This document shows, piece after piece, positions 9,829 through 20,017 of a DNA stretch of 64,000 nt. Origin of the DNA: an uncultured Alphaproteobacteria bacterium. Lineage in GTDB: Bacteria; Pseudomonadota; Alphaproteobacteria; HIMB59; GCA-002718135. Every line of letters begins with the position of its first letter. Positions within the stretch are counted from its first letter, which is position 1. The DNA lies in the NCBI GenBank assembly GCA_902614395.1, contig CACMKW010000001.1, forward strand, positions 28,489-92,488, written 5' to 3'. The notes below the pieces were generated by a model. The model had not been told where the DNA came from, searched no databases, and saw only the letters and a program-made list of their open reading frames with translations. Position numbers and translations under genes: made by a program.

Positions 9829-11316
9829 ATGAAAAATCGATTAAATTTTCTAAAAAAAATCAGGGTAAGGCACTCTCATGTTCCCAGATTTAATGAGGAG
9901 TGTGGTGTTTTTGGAATAAGTGGCACCAAAGATGCTGCAGCTTTAACAGCTCTTGGTTTGCATGCGTTGCAACACCGTGGTCAAGAAGGTTGTGGAATTG
10001 TAAGTTATGATGGCAACTCCTATCACTCAGAAAGAAAATTTGGATTAGTTGGTGATAATTTTACAAAGAAACACTCATTAGACAAGTTAAAAGGAAAAAT
10101 TGCGATAGGACACAATCGCTATTCAACAACGGGCGGTGAAACAATAAGGAATATACAACCTTTTTATGCTGACCTTCATGGTGGAGCGATTAGTATTGCT
10201 CATAATGGTAATTTAACTAATGCACTCCTTTTAAGAGAGCAAATGGTACGTGAAGGTGCAATATTTCAAACAACATCAGATACCGAAACAATTGTTCAGC
10301 TTGTAGCTCGTTCAAAAAAGAAAGATATTTTAAATAAAATTATTGATGCTTTAATGCAAATCCAAGGTGGTTATGCTTTATCAATTATTGCTAATGGTAC
10401 GTTGATTGGTGCAAGAGATCCATTAGGTATTCGCCCACTTGTGTTAGGTAAATTTAAAAATGCATTTATCCTTGCCTCTGAAACTTGTGCTTTAGATATT
10501 ATAGGTGCAAAATTTATCCGTGAAATTGAAAATGGAGAAGTTGTAGTTATTAAAGATAATAAGGTTGAAAGTAGAAGACCTTTTCCAAAAAAACAAATCA
10601 AACCATGTGTATTTGAATATATTTATTTTTCACGACCAGATAGTATTTTAAAAAATAAAACCGCCTATGAATATAGAAAAAATCTCGGTACTTACTTAGC
10701 AAAAGAAACCGATATAAAACCTGATGTAGTCGTACCAGTTCCAGACTCTGGTGTTCCCGCTGCTCTTGGTTTTAGTCAAGAGTCTGGTATTCCTTTTGAA
10801 TTAGGATTAATACGAAATCATTATGTGGGGAGGACATTTATTGAGCCAACTCAGCAAATTAGAAGTTTAGGTGTAAAGTTAAAACTAAATCCTAACCAAA
10901 GTTCTATTAAAAAAAAGAAAGTTGTTTTAATTGACGACTCATTGGTTCGAGGAACTACATCCACAAAGATAATAAAAATGCTTTATGATTTTGGCGCAAA
11001 AGAAGTCCATATGCGTATTGCTTCACCTGCAATTAAATATCCAGATTTTTACGGTGTCGATACTCCAACCCAAGAAGAATTATTGGCTGCAAACAAAAAT
11101 TTAGAGGAAATGCGTAAATATATTGGAGCTAAATCATTAAAATTTTTATCATTAGATGGTTTGTATCAAGCTCTTGGTTATGATGAGAGAGATAATGATA
11201 ATCCTCAATTTACTGATCATTATTTTACAGGAGAGTATCCAGTCAGACCTTTAGATTACTTGAATGATGAAAGCTTAAAAAAACTATCATTTTTAAGTCT
11301 TGCTTCAAATAATTAA
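9829..11316 (+). CDS. purF: Amidophosphoribosyltransferase
   Basis: ECGVFGISGTKDAA...ALQHRGQEGCGIV, GHNRYSTTGG, VVLIDDSLVRGTTSTKII PRPP motif. Confidence 0.97.
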   Translation: MKNRLNFLKKIRVRHSHVPRFNEECGVFGISGTKDAAALTALGLHALQHRGQEGCGIVSYDGNSYHSERKFGLVGDNFTKKHSLDKLKGKIAIGHNRYSTTGGETIRNIQPFYADLHGGAISIAHNGNLTNALLLREQMVREGAIFQTTSDTETIVQLVARSKKKDILNKIIDALMQIQGGYALSIIANGTLIGARDPLGIRPLVLGKFKNAFILASETCALDIIGAKFIREIENGEVVVIKDNKVESRRPFPKKQIKPCVFEYIYFSRPDSILKNKTAYEYRKNLGTYLAKETDIKPDVVVPVPDSGVPAALGFSQESGIPFELGLIRNHYVGRTFIEPTQQIRSLGVKLKLNPNQSSIKKKKVVLIDDSLVRGTTSTKIIKMLYDFGAKEVHMRIASPAIKYPDFYGVDTPTQEELLAANKNLEEMRKYIGAKSLKFLSLDGLYQALGYDERDNDNPQFTDHYFTGEYPVRPLDYLNDESLKKLSFLSLASNN

Positions 11317-11336
11317 TTAATGAATTATTTTTTTTC

Positions 11337-12614
11337 ATGAACGTTCTTGTCATTGGTAATGGTGGAAGAGAGCACGCATTATGTTATGGCATAAAACAAT
11401 CTCCTAATTGTTCTAATTTATATTGTATTCCTGGAAGTGATAGTATCAGTGAAATTGCTTCTTCTATTATCACAGATGTTAATGATCATGATGCTATTCT
11501 TCAATTTTGTCTAGAAAGTAAAGTTGATCTTGTCGTGATAGGTCCAGAACTACCTTTAACTAAAGGATTATCCAACCTTTTAATGAATAATTCTATTTTT
11601 GTCTTTGGCCCTGATCAGATGGGAGCTGAGTTAGAAAAATCAAAAAAATTTACAAAAGATATTTGTAAAAAATTACATATAGCAACAGCTGCTTATGACG
11701 TATTTGATAACTATGATGATGCCTTGAATTTTTGTCAAAATCAATCCTATCCTCTTGTTATTAAAGCTGATGGTTTAGCAGCAGGAAAAGGAGTTATTAT
11801 TTGTCAAACAATGGAAGATGCAAAAGATGCACTGATTAAATGTTTTAAAGATAATTCTTTTGGTGATGCTGGTTCAGTTGTTGTTATTGAAGAATTTTTA
11901 GTTGGTGAAGAGGTAAGTTTATTTTCACTTGTTGATAAAAATGGATTTGTGTTGCCACTTACAACAGCACAAGATCATAAAAAAATCTTAGAAGGAGAAA
12001 AAGGGTTAAACACTGGTGGTATGGGAGCCTACACACCTGTTCCTTCTATTTCATCAAATAAAATGAATGAATTATCCAAAACATTTGTTGAGCCTATTGT
12101 TCAACATCTTGCTGAACAAGGCATCAACTACCAAGGAATGTTTTATGCAGGATTAATTTTAACAGATAAGGGTCCAAATTTACTCGAAATTAATGTTCGT
12201 TTTGGTGATCCAGAAACACAAGCAATTATTCCATTATTAGAAACAGATTTATTAGAACTCCTTCATGCTTCGGCAAAAGGAACTTTAAATGAAATGGAGC
12301 AAATTAAGTGGAAAAATGATTATGCCATGACAATAGTAATGGCTGCTAATGGCTATCCTGAGGATTATAAAAAATTCACATCCATTAATAATTTAGAAAA
12401 TCTTACTTTAACAAAAGATGAGTATTTGTTTCATGCGGGAACAAAACTTAAAGAAAACAAATGGTACTCTAATGGTGGACGTGTATTAAATATTTCTAGT
12501 ACGGGCAAAGACTTAAAAACTATTAGAGAAACTATTCACAATATAATCAATCAAATTAATTGGGATGAAGGATATTATCGAAAAGATATTGGTTGGAGAT
12601 ATATTGATGAGTAA
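11337..12614 (+). CDS. purD: Phosphoribosylamine-glycine ligase
   Basis: MNVLVIGNGGREHALCYGI, KADGLAAGKGVIIC, TGGMGAYTPVP, EINVRFGDPETQAI. Confidence 0.97.
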   Translation: MNVLVIGNGGREHALCYGIKQSPNCSNLYCIPGSDSISEIASSIITDVNDHDAILQFCLESKVDLVVIGPELPLTKGLSNLLMNNSIFVFGPDQMGAELEKSKKFTKDICKKLHIATAAYDVFDNYDDALNFCQNQSYPLVIKADGLAAGKGVIICQTMEDAKDALIKCFKDNSFGDAGSVVVIEEFLVGEEVSLFSLVDKNGFVLPLTTAQDHKKILEGEKGLNTGGMGAYTPVPSISSNKMNELSKTFVEPIVQHLAEQGINYQGMFYAGLILTDKGPNLLEINVRFGDPETQAIIPLLETDLLELLHASAKGTLNEMEQIKWKNDYAMTIVMAANGYPEDYKKFTSINNLENLTLTKDEYLFHAGTKLKENKWYSNGGRVLNISSTGKDLKTIRETIHNIINQINWDEGYYRKDIGWRYIDE

Positions 12615-13509
12615 CTCATTTTTAGTTGAAGGAAAAACAAAAATTGTTGAGAAAACAAATGATCAAAATATTATTCGAATTGTAACAAAAGATTTTTTAA
12701 CAGGCGGGGATGCAGCGAAGAAAGAGGAAATCAAAGATATTGGAATACAAAAGACAAAACAAACAAGTAATGTTTTTAGTATGCTAACCAAGGCAGGTAT
12801 TGCAACATCATTTATTGAACAAGATTCGCCAAATAGCCTTTTAAGTTACAACTGCAATATGCTTCCTTTAGAATTTGTAGTAAGACGCTATGCATGGGGA
12901 AGTTATTTAAGTAGAAACACTCAATTTGCAAAAGATAAAAGTAATCCTCATCAATTTGAAAACTTAGTTTGGGAAATATTTCATAAACAAGCGGTTGTTA
13001 TCCCTCCGCATGTTTCAGAACCTGTTCAAATGGATGAGAGTGATGCGAGAAGACAATTTTTGAAAGATGGAAAATGGGAAGAGGGTGTATTTACGGATCC
13101 ATTTGTAAAAACTGGAGAAGAATGGGAGTTATTTTCAGCCAAACAACCTGTTACAAGCAAAAGCTTAATGAAAACAAAAAAATTACTGTCTGATCAAGAA
13201 TTAGAAATAGCTATTAATGGAATTATTCTTCCAAGTTTTGAGCTCATAGAAGACAAATGGAAAACTATTGAGACAATTGATGGTCCTATACATTTAGTCG
13301 ATATTAAGTTTGAGCTTGGCTTTAAAGTATCCGATAATTCGTTAGTTTTATCTGATGTCGTTGATAATGATAGTTGGCGAATATGGCCTGGAGGAGATCC
13401 CAATAAACAATTAGATAAACAATCTTTTCGTGAAGGAGAGGATTTAGTAAATGTTGCTAATAAATACGAGTTAGTAACGCAGTTAACTGATCAATTTAAT
13501 TTAAGTTAA
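12607..13509 (+). CDS. purC: SAICAR synthetase, PAICS-like subtype; start trimmed from 12565 to 12607
   Basis: MSNSFLVEGKTKIVEK, FLTGGDAAKK, LEFVVRRYAWGSYLSRN, LSDVVDNDSWRIWPGGDPNKQLDKQSFRE; overlaps purD end by 8 nt. Confidence 0.9.
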   Translation: MSNSFLVEGKTKIVEKTNDQNIIRIVTKDFLTGGDAAKKEEIKDIGIQKTKQTSNVFSMLTKAGIATSFIEQDSPNSLLSYNCNMLPLEFVVRRYAWGSYLSRNTQFAKDKSNPHQFENLVWEIFHKQAVVIPPHVSEPVQMDESDARRQFLKDGKWEEGVFTDPFVKTGEEWELFSAKQPVTSKSLMKTKKLLSDQELEIAINGIILPSFELIEDKWKTIETIDGPIHLVDIKFELGFKVSDNSLVLSDVVDNDSWRIWPGGDPNKQLDKQSFREGEDLVNVANKYELVTQLTDQFNLS

Positions 13510-13513
13510 TAAA

Positions 13514-14557
13514 TTATTTTTCAATAATTGTTATATGACCCATTTTTCTTTTTTGTTTAATTTCTGTTTTTAAATAGTCATAAAAAAATTCGTTATCCTT
13601 GAATTTTTTACTGCGATAAGGAGTAATATCATCACCAATCAAGTTTATCATTTTGGCGTTATACAATTTTTTTGTCTCAATCTTCTCTAAGCTGCATACT
13701 GCTCGCACATGATTTTCAAATTGACTAATATTATGAGAATTCATTGTCAGATGTCCAGAATTATGAACGCGAGGAGCAATTTCGTTAGCATATAAATTAT
13801 CATCAGTATCAATAAAAAACTCTACACATAACGTTCCAATATAATCTAGTTTTTCTACAACTTGTTTTGCCCACTCAATTGATTTTATTCGTATGTCGTC
13901 AGAGATATCACTTGGTATTTTTGAATATTTTAAAATTTGTTCTTCATGAACATTCTCGATAGGATCATAGATCTCATAACTATTTTGATCATAACGAGTA
14001 ATGACGACTGAAATTTCTTTTTTAAGATGAATGAGTCTTTCTAAAATGTATTCTTTTGTAAAATCAATTTCGTTCGTAACATCATCTACAGTGTTTAATT
14101 TATACTGACCTTTACCATCGTATCCTAATGTTGTTGTTTTTAACAAACCAGGAAGCAAGTCTAGATTTTCACTCAAATCTTTTCTATTTTTGATAGCTAC
14201 ATATTTTGTTGTTGTTATATTATTGTCATTGAGAAATTTTTTTTCTGTTTCTCGTTGTTGAATGAGTTGATTAATTTCAGGTTTTGGTAAAACTTTTTTC
14301 TTTTCATTAATTTTTTTTAATATTGCGAAGGGAATATTTTCAAATTCATATGTAACAAGATCAACTGCATTAATAAAATTATTTACCGTTGTATCATCAT
14401 CATACTGACCAAAAATAAATTTAGTAGCAAAGTGTTTCCCGGGTGCATCAGGATCATCACTTAATATGACGGTTTGTATATCTATTTTTTTTGCAGCATC
14501 TGCTAAAAGACTTCCTAATTGTCCGCCACCGATAATGCCAAGTGTGGGTGCATTCAT
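13514..14557 (-). CDS. purK: N5-carboxyaminoimidazole ribonucleotide synthase
   Basis: TLGIIGGGQLGSLLADAAKK, LKTTTLGYDGKGQYK, NEIAPRVHNSGHLTMN. Confidence 0.95.
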   Translation of the reverse strand: MNAPTLGIIGGGQLGSLLADAAKKIDIQTVILSDDPDAPGKHFATKFIFGQYDDDTTVNNFINAVDLVTYEFENIPFAILKKINEKKKVLPKPEINQLIQQRETEKKFLNDNNITTTKYVAIKNRKDLSENLDLLPGLLKTTTLGYDGKGQYKLNTVDDVTNEIDFTKEYILERLIHLKKEISVVITRYDQNSYEIYDPIENVHEEQILKYSKIPSDISDDIRIKSIEWAKQVVEKLDYIGTLCVEFFIDTDDNLYANEIAPRVHNSGHLTMNSHNISQFENHVRAVCSLEKIETKKLYNAKMINLIGDDITPYRSKKFKDNEFFYDYLKTEIKQKRKMGHITIIEK

Positions 14558-14560
14558 GAC

Positions 14561-15052
14561 TTATGGTTTTTGTTTAACAGCTTTTGATTGTTTGCTTCGA
14601 TAATTCTTTAGATTTTTCTTAATTTCTTTATTCGTAAGAGCAATGATGGAAGCTGCATATAAACCGGCATTCATTGCTCCATCCTCACCGATTGCTACAC
14701 TGCCAACAGGAATACCTTTTGGCATCTGTACTATTGATAATAAACTATCCAATCCTTTTAATTTACGACTTTCTACTGGTACGCCGATTACAGGTATAGT
14801 TGTTAATGATGCAATCATTCCTGGTAAATGCGCAGATCCTCCTGCACCAGCAATAATGACAGAAATATTATTGTCTTCCGCTGCTTTGGCAAATTTAAAC
14901 ATTCTCTCTGGTGTGCGGTGTGCAGAAACAATTTTGGTTTCAAACTTAACTTTCAGTAATCTTAAAATTTTTTCACAATTTTTCATGGTAGCATAATCAG
15001 ACTTGCTTCCCATCACAATTGCTACCTTATGTTTTGTTGATGCTGAGGTCAT
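14561..15052 (-). CDS. purE: N5-carboxyaminoimidazole ribonucleotide mutase
   Basis: [54 protein letters not shown]. Confidence 0.96.
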   Translation of the reverse strand: MTSASTKHKVAIVMGSKSDYATMKNCEKILRLLKVKFETKIVSAHRTPERMFKFAKAAEDNNISVIIAGAGGSAHLPGMIASLTTIPVIGVPVESRKLKGLDSLLSIVQMPKGIPVGSVAIGEDGAMNAGLYAASIIALTNKEIKKNLKNYRSKQSKAVKQKP

Positions 15053-15094
15053 TTTAGTTTTATTGTATCAATTCAATGATGATTCGATACATTA

Positions 15095-16210
15095 TTACAT
15101 AATGACATCGTGGACATTACTTTCGCGGGCTCCTGCTTTTGAAATAAAGACAAATTTACAATTGCCTTGCATTTTCTTTATCGTTTTATGACCAGTGTAC
15201 CCCATCGAAGATTTTAAGCCACCAACAAGTTGATACGCTACATCTTCTATTTTACCTTTGTATGGAACCATCCCTTCCACACCTTCTGCTACTAATTTTT
15301 TGGAATTCTTTGTTTCTTCTTGGGAGTATCGATCAAAAGATCCTTTTTGCATTGCTCCTACTGAACCCATACCTCTGTAGGATTTAAATTTTTTACCTTT
15401 AATCGTTAATAATTTCCCTGGTGATTCTTCAGTACCAGCAAATAAAGACCCTATCATGCAAGCACTTGCGCCACCTGCTATAGCTTTTGCAATATCACCT
15501 GATGTTTTTATTCCTCCATCTGCAATCACAGGAATTTTAAATTTTTTGGCAACTTGATATGTATCCATCACAGCAGAGAGTTGAGGAATACCAACACCAG
15601 TCACAACCCTTGTTGTGCAAATTGATCCTGGTCCAATACCTACTTTAATAGCATCTACACCAGCACTAATTAAATCTGATGCAGCTTTTTTTGTAGCAAT
15701 GTTTCCAACTATGAGAGGAGTTTTCTTTAAAACTTTTTTTGCTTTTTCAATAAACTGTAAAGTTGTTTTTGTATGTGCATGAGCAACATCAATAAAAACT
15801 ATATCAGCACCGACTTTTAATAATTCTAATAGTCGTAAGTACGCATTATTTTCAACACCAATTGCAGCGCCCACCGCAATCTGTCCATTAGAATTAATTA
15901 CAGCATTTTGAAATTTTTTACCGTTAACTTTAAAGTTATGAACTTTTTTGACTTCACTTGCTTGTTTATCAATTGGCATATTACGGTGAATAACACCTAG
16001 ACCACCATGTAGCGCTAGATTGATAGCCATTTTATTCTCTGTCACGGTATCCATAGCAGCGGAGAGTATTGGAATGTTTAATTTTATTTTTCCAATCGCG
16101 ATAGACGTATCTACATTTTTTGGTTTTATCTCGGAATACGCTGGTGAGAGCAGAACATCATCAAAAGTGACGGAATAATTGGTATTTATCTTGTAGGCCA
16201 TTTCCAACAA
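15095..16210 (-). CDS. guaB: IMP dehydrogenase lacking CBS (Bateman) domains
   Basis: [52 protein letters not shown]; 371 aa, with the inter-barrel CBS insert missing. Start may be the second Met (MAYKIN). Confidence 0.93.
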   Translation of the reverse strand: MLEMAYKINTNYSVTFDDVLLSPAYSEIKPKNVDTSIAIGKIKLNIPILSAAMDTVTENKMAINLALHGGLGVIHRNMPIDKQASEVKKVHNFKVNGKKFQNAVINSNGQIAVGAAIGVENNAYLRLLELLKVGADIVFIDVAHAHTKTTLQFIEKAKKVLKKTPLIVGNIATKKAASDLISAGVDAIKVGIGPGSICTTRVVTGVGIPQLSAVMDTYQVAKKFKIPVIADGGIKTSGDIAKAIAGGASACMIGSLFAGTEESPGKLLTIKGKKFKSYRGMGSVGAMQKGSFDRYSQEETKNSKKLVAEGVEGMVPYKGKIEDVAYQLVGGLKSSMGYTGHKTIKKMQGNCKFVFISKAGARESNVHDVIM

Positions 16211-16303
16211 TATTTATTTTGCTTCGATTTGTTAAGTAAATAGTGCAATTTTATGAATTAAAAATAGTCCTTATGTTTTTCTTAAATATAGATATAAATA
16301 ATT

Positions 16304-17191
16304 GTGCGATTAGTAATTCTTATATTTTGCCTTTTATTTTCTTCAACTTTATTTGCTGGAGATGAACAAAAAGTTAAGCACGGATTAATTGATAGATTTA
16401 CTAATGGATTATCTGAAGCTGTAGAAAATATATTAGATGGTGAAGGTGATACACAAGTTCGAATTGATATGGGTGAAGATTATAAACCTGAATTTTCTAT
16501 TGTTACTGTAAGACCAATAGCAATACATCATAGTGTTGATGCAACCTTTATCCAATTACAATTAAGTGATCACAAAATTAGAGGTGATAGTAGATTAGCT
16601 GGAAATATTGGAGTTGGTTATAGAAAGTTATCAGATAGTAAAACTTCTATGACAGGTGCAAATGTTTTCTTTGATTACGATGAAAAAGGAAATGCTAGAG
16701 CTAGTGTTGGGGTAGAACTTCGATCATCTGCTTTTGATGCTTTAGCAAATTATTATTCTGCAATAAGTGGAGGTAAAACTGTTGGAGACTATACTGAAAG
16801 AACACTTGATGGTTATGATATTAGTGTTGTTGGTCAAGTCCCATATATTCCATGGGTAAATGTAATTGGTAAATCATATAGATGGGAAACTGAAAAAAAT
16901 TCAAAAGATTCTAAAGGTGAAACACTTAGTTTAGAAATGACATTAACACCAAATTTGATAGCAGAAGTAGGTTTTGATGATAATAATATTAATGGAACAG
17001 ATAACTTTGCAAAAATAACTTTTATTTATCCACCAAGAGAAACACCAACTGCTGCAACAGAATTCGTCAGTGAAAGAGCATTTGTTCAATTTGATATGAG
17101 TACGGAACTACTTAGTATTGTTAGAAGGAGTAACAAACAAGCCATTGAGTCAGAAGGTACAGGTGTAGTAATATCGAGGTTAGTCGAATGA
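16304..17191 (+). CDS. Inverse autotransporter (intimin/invasin-type) beta-barrel domain protein without passenger
   Basis: Signal peptide; TQVRIDMGEDYKPEFSIVTVRPI...DATFIQLQLSDH...RLAGNIGVGYRKLSDSKTSMTGANVFFDYDEKGNARASVGVELRSSAFDALANYYSAIS...RTLDGYDISVVGQVPYIPWVNVIGKSYRWE; resembles the intimin N-terminal barrel. GTG start. Confidence 0.8.
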   Translation: MRLVILIFCLLFSSTLFAGDEQKVKHGLIDRFTNGLSEAVENILDGEGDTQVRIDMGEDYKPEFSIVTVRPIAIHHSVDATFIQLQLSDHKIRGDSRLAGNIGVGYRKLSDSKTSMTGANVFFDYDEKGNARASVGVELRSSAFDALANYYSAISGGKTVGDYTERTLDGYDISVVGQVPYIPWVNVIGKSYRWETEKNSKDSKGETLSLEMTLTPNLIAEVGFDDNNINGTDNFAKITFIYPPRETPTAATEFVSERAFVQFDMSTELLSIVRRSNKQAIESEGTGVVISRLVE

Positions 17192-17982
17192 AAATTATAA
17201 TATCTGTTATTTCAATATTATTTTGTCTTAATTTTTCTTTTCATGCTTTTGCAGAACTTGGTGAAGCAACAGTTTATAAAGTTACATTAACAAAAATAGA
17301 ACTGTGTACCGCAGCTCCACTTGCTAGTAAGACCGACACAACTTGCACAGGTGCTACAACAGTTGGAACTGGAAATAAAACTTTTGATGTTGCTTCTGTA
17401 ACAGCTGGTTCACAGGTCGGATCATTTGTTTCAACCTCTGGACTTCCAATGGGCACTACCTTTACCCATGTGAAACCAACTCTAACTAGAGAATTTACAA
17501 TGAAAGGCTATGTGGAAATAGACAGTAATTGTTGGTGTAGAACGGAATCTGATTCTACTTATAATTCTACGACTGGTAAATATAAATCTTTGCAGTATGG
17601 AGTATGTGAAGCTAGTGAAGCTGATGCCGCTGCTAATGCAGAAGAAAATATATTTTATTTACAAACAGATACTACAGGAGGTGGAACAACAATTTGTGCA
17701 AATGCAGCTTGTGATAGCGGATCTAATCAAACAACAAATTATACAAAAGATATAGCAAGTCTAACTGGTAAATACGGACTGGCTATGGACGATCCTGATG
17801 TAAATACTGATACGTTTACTCAAATTTATAATTTAGAATCTAGTTATACAGTTGGATTAGTAGCGCCTAAAATTGATATAGCATTTGGAACATCTACAAG
17901 TCTTTATGCTGATGAGTGGACAGATGGATCTTGTTATCTTGATGCGTATTATGTAAAATCAACAACAACTATTTCTGAGTAA
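17188..17982 (+). CDS. Secreted Cys-containing protein of unknown function
   Basis: Signal peptide MKIIISVISILFCLNFSFHAFA; Cys residues spread along the chain including CWCRTESD; overlaps the upstream barrel gene by 4 nt. Confidence 0.7.
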   Translation: MKIIISVISILFCLNFSFHAFAELGEATVYKVTLTKIELCTAAPLASKTDTTCTGATTVGTGNKTFDVASVTAGSQVGSFVSTSGLPMGTTFTHVKPTLTREFTMKGYVEIDSNCWCRTESDSTYNSTTGKYKSLQYGVCEASEADAAANAEENIFYLQTDTTGGGTTICANAACDSGSNQTTNYTKDIASLTGKYGLAMDDPDVNTDTFTQIYNLESSYTVGLVAPKIDIAFGTSTSLYADEWTDGSCYLDAYYVKSTTTISE

Positions 17983-17988
17983 ATTTCT

Positions 17989-18468
17989 TTAAATTTTATA
18001 TTCAAAATTTTGAGTTGTAGGATTAATCTTAATCAATCTTGCACCATTTCGAATATGATAATGAGTAGCAACAGGAGTTAGAGGGGAAATAGTAATAATA
18101 CTTTCAAACTGCTTTTTTGATTTAATATATTTTTGAAGCTCTTTCATAATTTTTTTACCTGCACCTTTTTTAAAAGACCATAAAGTATAGGCAATTGGTA
18201 TAGTTGCTTGATCTTCTTCAACACTCATTAAATCCATTTCTTTAATGGTTGCTGGTATTTCATTTGTAAAGGCAAAGCAGGCAATACCCTCAATATCATC
18301 CTTATATTTAAGGCCAAAAATTTTTCTTCCTTTAGAGGTTCGAAATTCATTATCAAGTTCTGGTCGTACTGGATCATCAGATGGATTAACACCATCTAGT
18401 TCAACAAGTTCTGTTTTTTTGATCCAACTAAAGAAATCAAACTCGTATTTGTATCTGCCAATTTTCAT
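17989..18468 (-). CDS. Putative GNAT-like acetyltransferase / hypothetical protein
   Basis: AYTLWSFKKGAGKKIMKELQKYIKSKKQFESIITISPLTPVATHYHIRNGA resembles GNAT motif A region; weak. Confidence 0.5.
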   Translation of the reverse strand: MKIGRYKYEFDFFSWIKKTELVELDGVNPSDDPVRPELDNEFRTSKGRKIFGLKYKDDIEGIACFAFTNEIPATIKEMDLMSVEEDQATIPIAYTLWSFKKGAGKKIMKELQKYIKSKKQFESIITISPLTPVATHYHIRNGARLIKINPTTQNFEYKI

Positions 18469-18587
18469 TTAAAGTATGTAATGCTTTATAAGATTTGATT
18501 AATAAAGATAGTGAATAATTTGTTACTTTAGTGATTGGATAAATAGTTTATTATCAAATTTTACTAATAAAAATCTATATATTTATA

Positions 18588-19901
18588 ATGCCCTCTAAAT
18601 CTTCTATCAAAAATATAATTAAACTTTCTATTCCAATATTTTTTGCAAACTTAGCTATTCCTTTAGTTGCCATTGTTGACACAGGATTAATGGGCAATCT
18701 TGATAATGCTAGTTACTTGGTTGCTACAAGTATTGCGGCAAGTGTTTTTTCCATGATTTTCTGGAGTTTTGGCTTCCTGCGTATGGGTACGGTCGGCATG
18801 GTAGCTCAAGCTTATGGATCAAAAGATTATCAGGAAATTATAAATATATTTTTACGAAATATTTCTTTTGTAATTATTATTTCCTTACTACTTATTATTT
18901 TTCAGAGATATATATTTCAAATATCATTATCTATATTTGAACTATCATTAGAAACAAAAAAATATTTTAAAGACTATTTTAATCTTCGTATTTATTCCTC
19001 ATTTGGAGAGCTTACTATTTTTGTTATTACAGGATTATTTATTGGTTTACAGAAAACAAAAACATCAAGTATCATTATTGGTTTCTTTTCTATTACAAAT
19101 ATACTCTTTAGTTTATTTTTTGTTTTATATTTAAATTTGAATGTTCAGGGTGTTGCTCTTGGTACTTTAGTCTCTTCTTCTCTGACTACAATTATTTTTT
19201 TATTTTATACTTTTTTTGATTTAAATAAGTTTGTTCAGTTAGAATTTAATACGCAGAAGATTTTTAACTTCAATAAAATTAAAAATATTTTTAATATTAA
19301 TTTTAATATATTTATTCGATCTATTCTTCTTACATTTGCTTTTTTATATTTTACCTATCTTGGCAATTCTATTAGTGAGGAGACGGTTGCCGCAAACACA
19401 ATATTGCTTAACCTAACGATGCTATCTGCGTTTATTCTTGATGCCTATGCATTTTCAACAGAGGGTATTGTTGGATATTCTATTGGCTCTAAAAATTTAC
19501 GTTTATTAAAAGACGTTGTTAAAAATTCTTTTATTTTAAGTGCTTCTACAGCTTTATTAATATGTGTTATTTTTTTCTTTGGTAATCATTTCTTTATTAT
19601 TGCCATGACAGATTTAACTGAGATTAGAAACATTTGTTTTTCTTATGCATATTGGATTGTTATTATTCCTTTTATTTCCTCTTTCTGTTTTCAATTTGAT
19701 GGAATTTTTGTAGGCGCATCCCAAACAACAGAACTGCGAAATGCAATGATAGTATCTGTTGGTATTTATATTATCTGCTCCTTCTTTTTGATTGCAAGTT
19801 TTGGTAACAATGGTTTGTGGTTATCGCTCTCCATTTTCTTTATTACCAGAGCCTTGACCCTATTTTATTTTATGGGTAGAATTTATCGTCGCATTTTGTA
19901 A
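18588..19901 (+). CDS. MATE family efflux transporter (DinF-like)
   Basis: IIKLSIPIFFANLAIPLVAIVDTGLMGNLDNASYLVATSIA...SFGFLRMGTVGMVAQAYG; about 12 hydrophobic segments. Confidence 0.9.
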   Translation: MPSKSSIKNIIKLSIPIFFANLAIPLVAIVDTGLMGNLDNASYLVATSIAASVFSMIFWSFGFLRMGTVGMVAQAYGSKDYQEIINIFLRNISFVIIISLLLIIFQRYIFQISLSIFELSLETKKYFKDYFNLRIYSSFGELTIFVITGLFIGLQKTKTSSIIIGFFSITNILFSLFFVLYLNLNVQGVALGTLVSSSLTTIIFLFYTFFDLNKFVQLEFNTQKIFNFNKIKNIFNINFNIFIRSILLTFAFLYFTYLGNSISEETVAANTILLNLTMLSAFILDAYAFSTEGIVGYSIGSKNLRLLKDVVKNSFILSASTALLICVIFFFGNHFFIIAMTDLTEIRNICFSYAYWIVIIPFISSFCFQFDGIFVGASQTTELRNAMIVSVGIYIICSFFLIASFGNNGLWLSLSIFFITRALTLFYFMGRIYRRIL

Positions 19902-20017
19902 TATCATTAAATTTTTTCTAGAAATTTATATTTTTTTTCTTATAAAAAATAAAAAATAAGGTTGGTCCAAACCCTTGTAAAAAAAAGGCCTCATAAATAT
20001 TAACATAAGTATTAAGT

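Noticed and set aside
12565-12606. Longer PurC start at 12565
   Set aside because: The SAICAR synthetase domain begins at MSNSFLVEGKTK (12607); the extra residues are out-of-frame purD sequence.
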